This document shows positions 53,006 to 63,170 of a DNA stretch of 64,000 nucleotides, one piece after another. Source of the stretch: WRHT01 sp031550525. Its GTDB lineage: Bacteria > Desulfobacterota > Desulfovibrionia > Desulfovibrionales > Desulfovibrionaceae. A program made the position numbers and the translations under genes. Location: NCBI GenBank assembly GCA_031550525.1, contig JAVBON010000014.1:62001-126000 (forward strand). The letters run 5' to 3'. Numbering within the stretch: the stretch's first letter is position 1; the number at the start of each line of letters is the position of its first letter. The notes beneath the pieces are model-generated. The model was given only the letters and a program-made list of their open reading frames with translations, was not told the origin of the DNA and searched no databases.

Positions 53006-53491
53006 CTAAACTTGCACCAGCGCGGCTTCGCGCCTGCGGGCCAGAAAAAATACTATAACGGCCCCAAACAGCTTGCTCAGGGTCATCACCAGCACGGAAG
53101 GCACGGACAAAATGCCGATCATGCCCAAAAAAACTATGCTGTCCAAGGGCGTGCCCAAGAGGCTGGAAAACAGAATACGCTGCGAAAAGGGCTTGCCGGT
53201 AAAAGTGTACACGGCCCAATCCACAAGCTCGCCCACAAGAAAGGCGCACACACTGGCCAGAGCCACCGCCGGGCTGGCCATGAGCCAGCTTATTACCCCG
53301 CCAACAAGCATGGCGGGCAGCACATAATGCCCTATTTCGCGCTGGGCGTAGTCTCTTATGACAAACACAAACCCCACTATCAGCGCCACGGGCGACCACA
53401 TTTCGCCGCCGGGCAAAGTAAGCAGGGGCACCTTATCAAAGGCGAAGTTGACCGTAACAATGGTCAGCACGTATAAAAAAGCATATCTCAT
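53006..53491 (-). CDS. Queuosine-precursor transporter, YhhQ family
   Basis: The ATG at 53491 (161 residues) was chosen over a longer frame because CAGAGGGTTTGC supplies the ribosome-binding site. It has five or six helices: FLYVLTIVTVNFAFDKV, VALIVGFVFVIRDYAQREIG, VALASVCAFLVGELVDWAVYTF and a final LVMTLSKLFGAVIVFFLA. FVIRDYAQREIG and ELVDWAVYTFTGKP are family hallmarks. YhhQ imports preQ0/preQ1-type bases. Adjacency to queF shows a salvage-reduction pair: uptake of precursor then reduction. Confidence 0.88.
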   Translation of the reverse strand: MRYAFLYVLTIVTVNFAFDKVPLLTLPGGEMWSPVALIVGFVFVIRDYAQREIGHYVLPAMLVGGVISWLMASPAVALASVCAFLVGELVDWAVYTFTGKPFSQRILFSSLLGTPLDSIVFLGMIGILSVPSVLVMTLSKLFGAVIVFFLARRREAALVQV

Positions 53492-53557
53492 TGCAAACCC
53501 TCTGAAAATAAAGCTGGTATTTACTCCAATATTCAAATGCAGGCAAGGGCCGTGGCA

Positions 53558-53609
53558 AAAAAACTGAAAATGACCTTCGCCCCGTTTACACATGGCAAAC
53601 GGGGCGAAG
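53558..53609 (-). terminator. Terminator of the RTX adhesin gene
   Basis: Read on the minus strand, an imperfect 12-bp stem (CTTCGCCCCGTTT type, one bulge) is followed by CATTTTCAGTTTTTTT. It lies 38 nt beyond the adhesin stop and before the yhhQ leader. Confidence 0.75.
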
Positions 53610-53647
53610 AGTTATGGTTTGGCGTGTAACCGCCAATGGGGTTAAAG

Positions 53648-56600
53648 CTAGATGCCGGAGTTAGTCAGAATCTGCATGAGCAGAGAGACCTTGGCGCTTT
53701 CAGCATCGCCTGCGTCGGCGCTGTTAACGCCATTGTAAACGTCGTCGGACACGGAATTGCCCAGGGTAAGCTCCACGTTCTGGCCCTTGTAGTTTATGCT
53801 TAGCTGGTCGGCGGCGCTCATGCTTACGGTAAGGTCGTTACCCAAGAGTGACGCTATATCCTGCTGCGCATCGCCGGATGTGAACAGGCCTTCAAAGAAC
53901 AACTTGTCGCTGCTCACGTCGAAGTTAAGTATCTGGTCAATGCCGCCGTTTTGCAGATCTGTCTGGTTCCAGGCAAAGGTATCGTTACCGGTGCCGCTAT
54001 GCATAACGTCGTTACCTTGGCCACCGTAGATGAAGTTATTACCGGAGCCAGCGTAAATTGTATCGTTGCCGCTGCCGCCATAAATAACGTCGTTGCCCGC
54101 GCCGCCGTACAGAGTTACTCCGCCGGCAGCGCCGGTGATGGTATCGTCTCCGGCCGTGCCGTAGATATGATCCGCCGCGCTGGTCAGGCTGATTTGCGCG
54201 CTGTTGGTGGCGCTGCCGCCGTGGCCGTCAGTAGCGGTTACGGTAATGTTGAAGTCCTCCAGAATTGCGGAATCAAGGCTCTGACCGGCATTTGGCTCGT
54301 AAGTGTAAGTGCCATCGGCATTTACATGCAGGGTGCCGTAAGTTCCGGCAATATCCACACCGTTCGCGCCCAGGTCGTAATCCGTGCCGTTATGTTTGAA
54401 GCTGTAGCTCAGGGTGTCGCCATCGACATCGTTGAACATGGCCGCAAGGTTCATATCGCCCATGGCGGACCAGTTTTCGTCGGCCGCTATGCCGCTTACG
54501 GAAGCAGCCCCGGCCACCGGCTCGAGGTTAAGGTCGCCCACCGATATGGTGCTGGAGGCGGAAAGCGCAAACTGCTTGCCCGCCGCATAGTCGGCATTTT
54601 CCATGGAGCAGGTCCACACGGTAATATTATCACTGGCCGGGTTGTAAGACTGGCCGTCAGCAACAAAGTTGGCCGTATAGTTTAAGCTGCCAGCGGTTCC
54701 GTCAAGCTGCACGTAATAGTAGTTGCCGCCCGCAGGCAGGCCCAAGGCCGCAATCATGCCGGAATCAAGCGCGGCGCTGCCGCTAACGCTCATGCCATCG
54801 GGCATTTTGAAGATAAGGTAATGGCCTTCGGATCCGTCTGTATCTTCAAAGGTGGCGGTAATATTGGCCTGAGCCGTATGCGCGCCGGTTTGAGCCGAGG
54901 TGTAGTCGGCCTGGTCCAGAGCGCCCGCATCGGCAACGCCAAGAATCTTTACGCTGGAGGTTTGGGTGCTGAAGCCCAAGCTTTCGCCTGAGGCGTTATC
55001 AGTTACCACCACGCTGTACTTGATATTGTAGTTGCCGCTGGCATGTTCTGGAGCAGCGAAGAAGTAAGGCTTGTCAAAAGACATCTGGCCGCCGGCGTTT
55101 TTGCTGTAAACCAGAGTGTAGGAGCCGTCGGGGTTGGCCGCGACCGGCACATAATCGCTGCCGTCGTGGTAGTACAAGAGGCCGTTGCCGTAACCGCCGC
55201 TAAGGGCGGTAATGGTTATGGTGGCGGTTTCGTTATAGCCTAACTCAACGCCGCTGAAGGTAAGCTGGCTGAAGCCGCCTTCTTCCACCCCGGCGGCAGC
55301 GCCCAAGGTTACGCTGGCGGTTTCAAGCACCCCGGTGTTAACGCTTACCTGGCTGATGTTTTCCGTCCAGTTGTTGTTCAGGCTCACATCGGTCTGGTTT
55401 ACCGCCTCGGCGGAGATGGATATGGTGCCGGCGTTAAGCTTGTTGCTGATATCGTGGTCTGTTTCCGGCGTCTTTACCTCGAACACCACTGTATCGTTCT
55501 TGCCGCTCACTTGCACAGCGTAATAAGGTTTACCATCTTGGTCAAACTTTGTGACAATGTCGGAGGCGTTGCAGCTAATGCCGTTTATTTTAACGCCAAC
55601 CAGCGCGTAATCAAGGTCCTGCTCCAGCACGACCCAGTGTTCTTCCGAACCGGCGGTCATATCGATAAAATCGGTTTCAACGGTTATAAGCGCGTTCTGG
55701 CCGCTTTCCACAGCGCCATGCGTTCCGGCAAGGTTGCCTGCGCTCATGTCGTTGTCGCTGCCGTCCGCCACCGCGTCAATCTTGATAACGGTGCTGCCAT
55801 TGCTGCTGTGCTCGTCGCCAGAGACTTTATCGCTGATCTTGTAGTTCCAGTTGATTTTCGGGTCGTCATACTCGAACTTGTTGGGTTTGTAGCTGAGTTT
55901 GCCATCAATAATGGCCTGCAACTCGCCCGCGTTGGTTATGGTCGTGCCGGAAAGTACCTTTACGCCGTCAAGATACAAGTCGCCCTTGGTATCGTCGTAA
56001 GTGAAGGTAATTTCATCAAGCTGGTCGTTCTTGCCGGTGGCAAGGCCGTTCAGCTTCAAGGCCATCTCGTCGCTGCCGTCGGTAACGGCGCCGTCGTGCT
56101 CCAGCATGCTCTTGGCCGCTGTGGTTATGCTTATGTTCGAATCAAGGGGCGAGTAAGCGACATGGGCCGTGCCGTCAACAACTATGGAAGCGTTGTTTTC
56201 GGTGGTAAGCTCATAGTTGCCGCCTGTGCCGCTGTTCTTCTCGTAGGTCATGGTGCCGGTGGCAAGGTCGTAGGTAAATACGCCTGTGCCGTTATCCGTT
56301 CCCGCAAAAAGCTGGCTGACAGCGTTGGGGTCGTGTTCCACCGTAACTTCAATGTCAACATTGCCGCCATTAAGCTTGGATTCGGCCGTTACATCTATGC
56401 GGTAGAAGGTTTTGGAGCTGCCGTCGGCCATGGTGACCGAAATGGTATCCGCCGCGCCCTTCACCACCCAGCCGGGTATCTGTTCCACCAGCACATACTG
56501 CGCTTCGGAACCGTCCGTATCGTGGAACTCCGCCGTAACCTTGAAAGTGGCGGATTTGTTGCCGCTGTTGTCGCCAGCTACCGCGTAACCTGCGTTATCG

Positions 56601-59600
56601 GCGTGGTTATGCGCTTTGCTGGCGTCATAGCTGTTAACTTCATCAATATCTCCAGCCTGGGCCACGGCGTCTACAATAGCCAGATGGCTGCCGTTGCCGG
56701 TGATCTGGCCATTGCCGTTGGCGCCGCGATGGAACTCGTAAGTGATATTGATATCTTCTGACCTGTGGGCGTAATCATCCGAAACCGTAACCTTGATGGT
56801 TTCAGAGGTTGCGCTGCCGTCCACCTTGTTGATGGTATAGCTGTAAGTATCCGTGCCATTGTTATAGACAGGCGTTATCGGGTTGCCCGCCGCGTCAAAA
56901 ATGTCCAGCGGGGCCTTGCCGTCTACCGCATCCACAGTAAGCACCACCGATGAATCGGCATGTGACGGGTAGTTGATTACCATGGAGCCGGGTGTTTCAG
57001 CGCCGTCAGCCGCGTGGCCAGGCAACTCGTAATCATTTCCGGCGTTGTTCTCATACAAATCCGATACCCATATGCCAACGCTACTGCCGCCGCCATGGCC
57101 GCCGTTGTCGTAACCAACGCCTTTGCCCTCGGCAAAGGCATAGTTGTTGTGCCAGGTAAGCTCGCTATCGCCGCTGGTTTTGTCATAAGACATGGCGCCG
57201 GTTTTGATGGAGCCGGTGTCGCTTACGCCCGGAACATGCGGGGGTGTGGTGGCGTTAACGGTTACGTTGGCGGTAAGCGTGTCATTGCCTGAGTTATAAG
57301 GTCTGTCCGATTCCGCAAGAGTATTGACGGGAATCTTGTAGTAGCTGACGCCGTCCGGCCCTATGACTATGTCGTTGAAGCCAAGAGTGTAGGTTACAGG
57401 TTGGCCCAGAGCGTTTACGCCATCGTAGGTCATGGTCCAGTTGGGTTCCACTTCCACCAGTATGTAATGCTCGGTCGAGCTGTCCGCGATATCGGTAAAA
57501 GTAGCCCCTACCGTAAAGGTGGCGGGCTTGCCGTGGCCTTCTGCAATGTCGCTGTTGTTATTGTCAGTCATTTCCGGGCGCTGCGCCACGGCATCGCCAA
57601 CGATCTTGCCGGTGGCGGAGTTGGTCCAGGTATCGCCGGAAAGGTCACTCTTGGTTTCGATGTCGTACTTGAATTCATAGTCGCCGTCGCCGTGCTTGCC
57701 GGAGTTAGGCACGAACACCACGGGCTCCTTGAAGCTGCCGTCGGGGTTTACTTCAATGGAGGTTTTTCCGGTAAGGGCCGTGGCGCCGTAATCCGTCACG
57801 CTGGGGGCCGCGGGCTCGGTGAGCGTGCCTGTGGCATCGTTAACGTAAGCATTGTAGGCGGTTACGTAATCGGCATACGCATCCAGATAATCCTGATAGT
57901 CTTGCACGGAGTCGAACACGTACATAGTGCCCTTGTCGGTGTCGGCCTCAGGGGTTATGGATACGGCGGTTACCTTGTCTTCAGAATTGGAAGGCGGGGT
58001 TATGGTAATTGGCACCGCCGGATTTTTCATATCGGCGGCGGCGTAATCGCCAGGGTTCAGGTTGGCGTTTGGCGTGCTCTGCTCATAGTAGCCGTTGCCC
58101 GCGCCCACGCTGGCGGAACTGCTCTTGTCAAACTCAATGGTAACCTTGCCGGTTTCGGAGTAGGAAACGTTGTTGTCGATGTTTGTTTCCTTGTCGCCGC
58201 CGGTCTGCACTTTACTGATATCTTCCCACGATCCCGCGCCAACCTTGAGGTCGATGGCATCATTGGAGTCGGCCGGGGTGGTTACCGGCACGGTAATAGT
58301 GGCCGAGCCGCCGGAGGGCAGATCGGAGTTAGACACTTCTATGCGCCAATAAGTGGTGCCGTTCATATACTGCTGCGCTACGGAAACGGCGGGGCATGCC
58401 ACACCGTCTACCATTAACACTACCTTGCCGGACGAATCGGTCTGAAGGCTCCAGCCCGGCTGGCGCTCAACAAACACATAATGGTGCTGGCTGCTATCGG
58501 TGGTGTCGCCATGAAAATCCACCGCGATGTCGATATTAACCGTCTTGCCAGGCACTACCTGCTCGAAGTAATCGTCAGGGTTGGCCGGATCCCCGCCTGG
58601 CTTGAGCTCGCCTTTGGCGATGGTGTCCTGGGCGTCTATATCCGGATTTTGGGCAACGGCGTCAACCACAATGCCTATGGCTTTGCCATTGTCCGCACCC
58701 TTGTCGGCCACGGCAATATGGTTATCGCTTATGTCATTCGCATCGGGCAGCAGGTAATCGCGGCTGGTGTGCGGCGGGTTGGCCCCTGCGTCGATGTTGG
58801 TGAAGACCTTGTCCTGATTCGAGCTGGAATCGTGAACGGTAACCGAGTAGTCCAGCGTAAGGTCTTCGTTGCTGTAGTTATGGCCTGGTATGAAATAGAG
58901 GTTGTCGCCGCTGGCATCGGCAGGCTCAAAGTTGGGTATTTCAACTATAACCCTGCCGTCGGCCGTAACGGTGCAGGTAATGCCGGTTACGGCGTCAGTA
59001 AAGCTGCCTGGCACGGAGCCGGGCAATTCCACAAGCTGGCCCTTGTACATAAACTGGCCTGGCACGCCCGCGTTGGCGGCGTTCTTGTAATCCACAACGA
59101 ATACAGCCTTTGTTATGGATTCGTCGCTGTCATTTTTGGTAAAAGGCACGGTTATTCTCGAACCGCCTGCCTTGAGGTCGTTTACGCTAAGCTCGCTACG
59201 GTCCTTGTAATCAACATGGGCGTTGCCGTGAGCGTTTTCATAGGCGCTGGTAACGCTAACCGTGCCAACGACGGAACCCACGCCAGCCACGTTGTAAGTG
59301 TAGGACTTTTCGCTGTAAGAGGCGTTGTTCTTAGAGTCAACGCCGCTATTGTCGCTTTCTACGTCTTCAACAAGCATGCCTACCGTGCTGCTGTTTTTGT
59401 AGTCGCCGCCGCCGGTGGAAGTGCCGGTGGCCGCAGCATTAAAGTCTATCGTGCCGTCAACGTTGCCGTTAACCTGTTGCAGATAGCTTTCAAAGGCGCT
59501 GCCGCTTATTTTATAGTAAGACACGTTGTTTATGGTCACCAATTGCACGGTAAGGCCGGAAGCCAGGCTGCCGTTAATCATGACGTTGCCAGCAAACTGG

Positions 59601-62600
59601 CCGCTGCTTATGGGGTTGTCGAAGGTTATGACCAAATCGCCGCCGGTACCGCCATGTAAAGTAACGGAGTTGTAGCCGCCGGTGCCTGCAACTTTAAGGG
59701 TAAGACCATGCGCCTCATTGGCGTCGCTCACATCCGGCACTTTCATGCTGAAATCGACTTTAACCTCTTCGCCTGCTTTGGCCTGGGTTTGAGCGCCCAC
59801 ATAGTCAATGTTGTTGGCAGTAAGGTTGGTGGCCTTGGCCGCAACCGCGTCCACCACCACTTTGTCCACAGGCTGGGCGCCATTGCCGTTTTCAGTTATT
59901 TTACCGGCCGCATGCGATCTGGAGTTTATAAAATCCAGCTCGTAGCTCATAATCTTGAGGTCGGCATCACTGTAGGCCGCCGGTTTGAAGTTGATAACGA
60001 TGTTGTCCATATTGGGGGTGGCGTCAACAATGGTCACCGTGGTCAGGCCGGTATTGGAATCGTAAGAAGTGCTCAGGGTGGCGTCGCCCGCGCCCTTTAG
60101 CGTAAGTGTGCCAAGCTGGGACAAGTCGCCCTGCACTGTGAAGGTAATGCCTGTAAATAGCTCGGCGGAATCGCCGCCGCCGTCCAAACTGAAGGTAACG
60201 TCACCGACTGTGCCCAAATCATAGCCTGATACGGGGCCGTACTTAACTGCGGTGGCGCTGCCGTACTTGACGGTAAGCGTGCCGGTTACGCCGTGCTTGT
60301 TGGGATCGATTATGCCGGCGGCGTTGGCCTCGTAGGTATTTTTCGTATCCAGATCTTCGCCGGAGTTGGCCGGAGCCACGTCAAAACTGACGCTCTTGTC
60401 CAGGTTTATAGCCCTGTTGTTGTCAAGGTCGTATTCCTTATCAGAGCCGGTTACTGTGGAAAGGCCGCCAATGGTGACGTCATGGGTGGTATCGGCATTG
60501 TTCATAACCTCACCGGTTACGTTAACACTTACGTTAACCGTGCCGGTGGTTCCGCCTACGTCGATTCTGTAGTAAGTTACGCCATTTATTACTTCAGTGG
60601 GGGTAGAGGCGGTAATAGCCACGGCAGCCCCGCCGTTAATGGAATAGCTGGAACAGGCGTAATGGTTGCCATTGGCATTTGCGTTTTCGCTGCCCGCTTC
60701 TATAAGCACAAAATGTTCTTCCAAGCCGTCCGTGTCGGGGAAGCTAACCTTGCTGTGCAGGGTTACCGCCTCGCCTGGCTTGGCCGCGCCCTGCTCAACA
60801 GACACTCCGCCAATCATGTTTTTGTTGTAATCAACCTGGCTGCCGTCCGTTTCCACGGTCACATCGGCTCTGTCAGCCACGGCGTCCACAACAATGGTGG
60901 AAGTGCCGCTGTAAGAAGCTGTAGCTCCCTTGCCGTTTTCAACCGATATCTCGTATTTTACGGATATGTCGCCGTGGTCGTTGCTGCCGGAAGCCGGGCG
61001 GAAGTATACGCCGTTAAGGGCGGCGCCCACGTTGGAGAAGGTGTAGGTAACAGTGCCGTCGCCGTTGGAAACATAGGTATAAGGCATGCCGGCGCCATTA
61101 ACCAAATCGCCGCGTCCGGCCTCAACGGTAAGTTTTATTTCTGTAATGCTTTCCGCGCTGCTGCCGTCAGGGTCGTTACTGATGCTTATAGTTATAGGCG
61201 CACCGTTGCCGCCGGTTGAGTTGGGATCCACACCCGGCTGCACTTGCCCGTCGGTGGGGTGGTAGTCACCCATGTTTGCATAGTCGGCATTATGCGGTCC
61301 GCTGGGCAGGTGCTTGTCGGATTTGTTGCTTTCGGAAGCCCAACCCATCTGCATGGAGAGCACGGAATCGATCACATCCACGTTAAAATTGACAGACCCT
61401 TCAATCACCACCGATTCGTTGTTGGTAGGGTCAAAGTCGCTGTCCGTGGGCTTATCCACGGCCATGGAGCCGGTCTTTACCGTAAAGTTCGTATCATGGC
61501 TGTAAGAAGTGGTGGTGAGGGTCACAGTTACTTCGGCCTTTCCGGTGGCGGGGTCAATGGCTCCATCGGCCGGAACCATAAAGTATTCGTCACCGTTGGC
61601 ATCGGTATAAATCTGGTAATTCTGCGCGGACTCGAAACCAGGCAGTTTTTCCACCAGCACATAGTGGGTTTCGGAGCCGTCAGTATAATCGCCGAAAATG
61701 GAGGTAACCTTGAGGCTTACTTCAACCTTGCCCTCATTTTTGGACGCATCTGATTCAACCGAAACATCCTGCTTGTTGTAGCCGTCTTCAAACAAATCCT
61801 TTTGTACGGAGTTCTGGCTCATGTGGTGGGTATCGTTGGCATTAGCCACAAAATCATAACCCGTAATTACGGGCTGGTCGGCCACGGCGTCCACAAGCAC
61901 GGTAAAAGTGCCGCCAATGCTGGCTGTTCTGCCGCTATTGGTAAAATCTACGCTCACGTTTATGTCAAAATCGTTATCGCTGTTAGCGGGAGGAATGACG
62001 TAAACACCAGATCCGGAAAAATCGGACGCACCAAAAGTATATACCCCGTTAAGGCCGGGTGTAAGTAACACAGCATTGCCAGCCGAACCGGTGGAAGGAT
62101 CGCCAAGGTATACTTTGGCCCCGGCCGGAAAGCCGGACAGGCGTATTTCGCCAACGCTGGAGCCGGAATCCGGGCTCAGGTTCATCGTAATACGCGCGGC
62201 GTTTATGTCGTTATTGCCTTGGTGCTGCAAGGGCCTAGCATCCTCATAGGCATAGGCGCTAAAAGCGCCGCCTATATTGGTGGCTATGCCCAACCCAAAG
62301 CTGCCGCCGGGGTAGCGGCCGGGGTCAAACTCATCAGTGTTCTCAACAGTGGGGGCCCAGCGGAACTGCCCGAGCTTATCCAGCGCGTCCAAGCCGCCCA
62401 TAAGGCTGCCCGCGTCATCATCGTACACGCGGAGCCCGCCCATTGCAGTCGCGGCGGCCGCCGGGGTAACGTCTATATCATTGGCGGCCAGCAAATCGGC
62501 ACTGGCTACCAGGGTGCCGTCGCCCAGCACAAAACTGGGCAGGGGCTCTTCGCCCACTTCAAAAAAACTTCTAATGGTAACGGTGCCTCCACCATCAATA

Positions 62601-62767
62601 TCAAATATAAGGTCGTTGCCGCTGCGCGACATGGAAGCGTCAGAAGGATCAAAATTCAAAGCGAGCTGTCCAGCCCCGGCTGCACTCACAATGACTTCGG
62701 CGCCAAAAGCGGCGGCGGCTACTTGTACGGTGGGACGAGCGGATGAGTTGGTGTTCTGAATAGACAT
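53648..62767 (-). CDS. Giant RTX adhesin, 3039 residues, type I-secreted
   Basis: One uninterrupted frame. N-terminal ~290 residues: MSIQNTNSSARPTVQVAAAA and a Gly/Asp beta region. Eight repeats of about 280-400 residues follow. Each starts near a DAVA motif: IVVDAVADRADV, GIVVDAVAQNPDI, AIVDAVAQAGDID, IKIDAVADGSDN and relatives. Each repeat then carries a TDGSE-x-HYVLVE-x-x-PGW core. A VCBS-type cadherin-like domain (GTLHVNADGTYTYEPNAG) precedes the RTX nonapeptides GGAGNDVIYGGSGNDTIY at 2886-2931. The last ~70 residues form the C-terminal secretion signal region. Such proteins bind Ca2+ outside the cell and mediate adhesion and biofilm. GAAGGGAATGT precedes the ATG. The type I exporter is not in the window. 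Confidence 0.92.
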   Translation of the reverse strand: MSIQNTNSSARPTVQVAAAAFGAEVIVSAAGAGQLALNFDPSDASMSRSGNDLIFDIDGGGTVTIRSFFEVGEEPLPSFVLGDGTLVASADLLAANDIDVTPAAAATAMGGLRVYDDDAGSLMGGLDALDKLGQFRWAPTVENTDEFDPGRYPGGSFGLGIATNIGGAFSAYAYEDARPLQHQGNNDINAARITMNLSPDSGSSVGEIRLSGFPAGAKVYLGDPSTGSAGNAVLLTPGLNGVYTFGASDFSGSGVYVIPPANSDNDFDINVSVDFTNSGRTASIGGTFTVLVDAVADQPVITGYDFVANANDTHHMSQNSVQKDLFEDGYNKQDVSVESDASKNEGKVEVSLKVTSIFGDYTDGSETHYVLVEKLPGFESAQNYQIYTDANGDEYFMVPADGAIDPATGKAEVTVTLTTTSYSHDTNFTVKTGSMAVDKPTDSDFDPTNNESVVIEGSVNFNVDVIDSVLSMQMGWASESNKSDKHLPSGPHNADYANMGDYHPTDGQVQPGVDPNSTGGNGAPITISISNDPDGSSAESITEIKLTVEAGRGDLVNGAGMPYTYVSNGDGTVTYTFSNVGAALNGVYFRPASGSNDHGDISVKYEISVENGKGATASYSGTSTIVVDAVADRADVTVETDGSQVDYNKNMIGGVSVEQGAAKPGEAVTLHSKVSFPDTDGLEEHFVLIEAGSENANANGNHYACSSYSINGGAAVAITASTPTEVINGVTYYRIDVGGTTGTVNVSVNVTGEVMNNADTTHDVTIGGLSTVTGSDKEYDLDNNRAINLDKSVSFDVAPANSGEDLDTKNTYEANAAGIIDPNKHGVTGTLTVKYGSATAVKYGPVSGYDLGTVGDVTFSLDGGGDSAELFTGITFTVQGDLSQLGTLTLKGAGDATLSTSYDSNTGLTTVTIVDATPNMDNIVINFKPAAYSDADLKIMSYELDFINSRSHAAGKITENGNGAQPVDKVVVDAVAAKATNLTANNIDYVGAQTQAKAGEEVKVDFSMKVPDVSDANEAHGLTLKVAGTGGYNSVTLHGGTGGDLVITFDNPISSGQFAGNVMINGSLASGLTVQLVTINNVSYYKISGSAFESYLQQVNGNVDGTIDFNAAATGTSTGGGDYKNSSTVGMLVEDVESDNSGVDSKNNASYSEKSYTYNVAGVGSVVGTVSVTSAYENAHGNAHVDYKDRSELSVNDLKAGGSRITVPFTKNDSDESITKAVFVVDYKNAANAGVPGQFMYKGQLVELPGSVPGSFTDAVTGITCTVTADGRVIVEIPNFEPADASGDNLYFIPGHNYSNEDLTLDYSVTVHDSSSNQDKVFTNIDAGANPPHTSRDYLLPDANDISDNHIAVADKGADNGKAIGIVVDAVAQNPDIDAQDTIAKGELKPGGDPANPDDYFEQVVPGKTVNIDIAVDFHGDTTDSSQHHYVFVERQPGWSLQTDSSGKVVLMVDGVACPAVSVAQQYMNGTTYWRIEVSNSDLPSGGSATITVPVTTPADSNDAIDLKVGAGSWEDISKVQTGGDKETNIDNNVSYSETGKVTIEFDKSSSASVGAGNGYYEQSTPNANLNPGDYAAADMKNPAVPITITPPSNSEDKVTAVSITPEADTDKGTMYVFDSVQDYQDYLDAYADYVTAYNAYVNDATGTLTEPAAPSVTDYGATALTGKTSIEVNPDGSFKEPVVFVPNSGKHGDGDYEFKYDIETKSDLSGDTWTNSATGKIVGDAVAQRPEMTDNNNSDIAEGHGKPATFTVGATFTDIADSSTEHYILVEVEPNWTMTYDGVNALGQPVTYTLGFNDIVIGPDGVSYYKIPVNTLAESDRPYNSGNDTLTANVTVNATTPPHVPGVSDTGSIKTGAMSYDKTSGDSELTWHNNYAFAEGKGVGYDNGGHGGGSSVGIWVSDLYENNAGNDYELPGHAADGAETPGSMVINYPSHADSSVVLTVDAVDGKAPLDIFDAAGNPITPVYNNGTDTYSYTINKVDGSATSETIKVTVSDDYAHRSEDINITYEFHRGANGNGQITGNGSHLAIVDAVAQAGDIDEVNSYDASKAHNHADNAGYAVAGDNSGNKSATFKVTAEFHDTDGSEAQYVLVEQIPGWVVKGAADTISVTMADGSSKTFYRIDVTAESKLNGGNVDIEVTVEHDPNAVSQLFAGTDNGTGVFTYDLATGTMTYEKNSGTGGNYELTTENNASIVVDGTAHVAYSPLDSNISITTAAKSMLEHDGAVTDGSDEMALKLNGLATGKNDQLDEITFTYDDTKGDLYLDGVKVLSGTTITNAGELQAIIDGKLSYKPNKFEYDDPKINWNYKISDKVSGDEHSSNGSTVIKIDAVADGSDNDMSAGNLAGTHGAVESGQNALITVETDFIDMTAGSEEHWVVLEQDLDYALVGVKINGISCNASDIVTKFDQDGKPYYAVQVSGKNDTVVFEVKTPETDHDISNKLNAGTISISAEAVNQTDVSLNNNWTENISQVSVNTGVLETASVTLGAAAGVEEGGFSQLTFSGVELGYNETATITITALSGGYGNGLLYYHDGSDYVPVAANPDGSYTLVYSKNAGGQMSFDKPYFFAAPEHASGNYNIKYSVVVTDNASGESLGFSTQTSSVKILGVADAGALDQADYTSAQTGAHTAQANITATFEDTDGSEGHYLIFKMPDGMSVSGSAALDSGMIAALGLPAGGNYYYVQLDGTAGSLNYTANFVADGQSYNPASDNITVWTCSMENADYAAGKQFALSASSTISVGDLNLEPVAGAASVSGIAADENWSAMGDMNLAAMFNDVDGDTLSYSFKHNGTDYDLGANGVDIAGTYGTLHVNADGTYTYEPNAGQSLDSAILEDFNITVTATDGHGGSATNSAQISLTSAADHIYGTAGDDTITGAAGGVTLYGGAGNDVIYGGSGNDTIYAGSGNNFIYGGQGNDVMHSGTGNDTFAWNQTDLQNGGIDQILNFDVSSDKLFFEGLFTSGDAQQDIASLLGNDLTVSMSAADQLSINYKGQNVELTLGNSVSDDVYNGVNSADAGDAESAKVSLLMQILTNSGI

Positions 62768-63028
62768 ACATTCCCTTCTAATTTTTACTTTTTCAGTTTA
62801 TCTGCCGCATAATCTGCAAGACTTGCGCAGATGCTAATCTAGCGCGACAACTATTGCAAATTCTATTCCAATGGCTATAAACATATACACCCTAAGGTAT
62901 TAGGGAAGCCATACTTTTTCACTCGCCAATGGCTCCCCTTTAAAACATCAGCATTCTGGTTTTACAAGACACCGTGGAGGTAATGCATTTACCAAGAAAG
63001 GCAAGCCATAAAGCTAAACTTTATGTCG

Positions 63029-63170
63029 ATAGGCTGTTAATGCAAAAAAGAATTTGTCCTGAAAAATTGGACAAGGCCAATTTTTCAGGACAAATTCTTT
63101 TTTAGTAAGACAAAGCAAAATCAGACATTGCCGCTGCAAGGGAAATTTTTACTCTAGAGACAGCCCCTAG
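63029..63170. repeat. Diverged MITE-like element (copy D)
   Basis: The right end CTAGAGACAGCCCCTA matches copy B's terminus (TTAGAGACAGCCCCTA), and TGCAAGGGAAA parallels its TGCCAGGGAACAAA block. The left end TAGGCTGT is the inverse of ACAGCC..TA. The interior has been replaced or expanded by a 27-bp hairpin (63044-63103). About 142 bp. Confidence 0.5.
63044..63103. terminator. 27-bp perfect hairpin, terminator-like
   Basis: Arms at 63044-63070 and 63077-63103 are fully complementary with an ACAAGG loop; the 3' arm ends in TTCTTTTTT. Both strands can give a T tract, so it could stop read-through from the response regulator (minus strand). Confidence 0.6.

Noticed and set aside
55454..61753. 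Several long plus-strand frames (up to 435 codons) across the adhesin
   Set aside because: They mirror the repetitive adhesin codons in reverse, lack ribosome-binding sites and show no family features.
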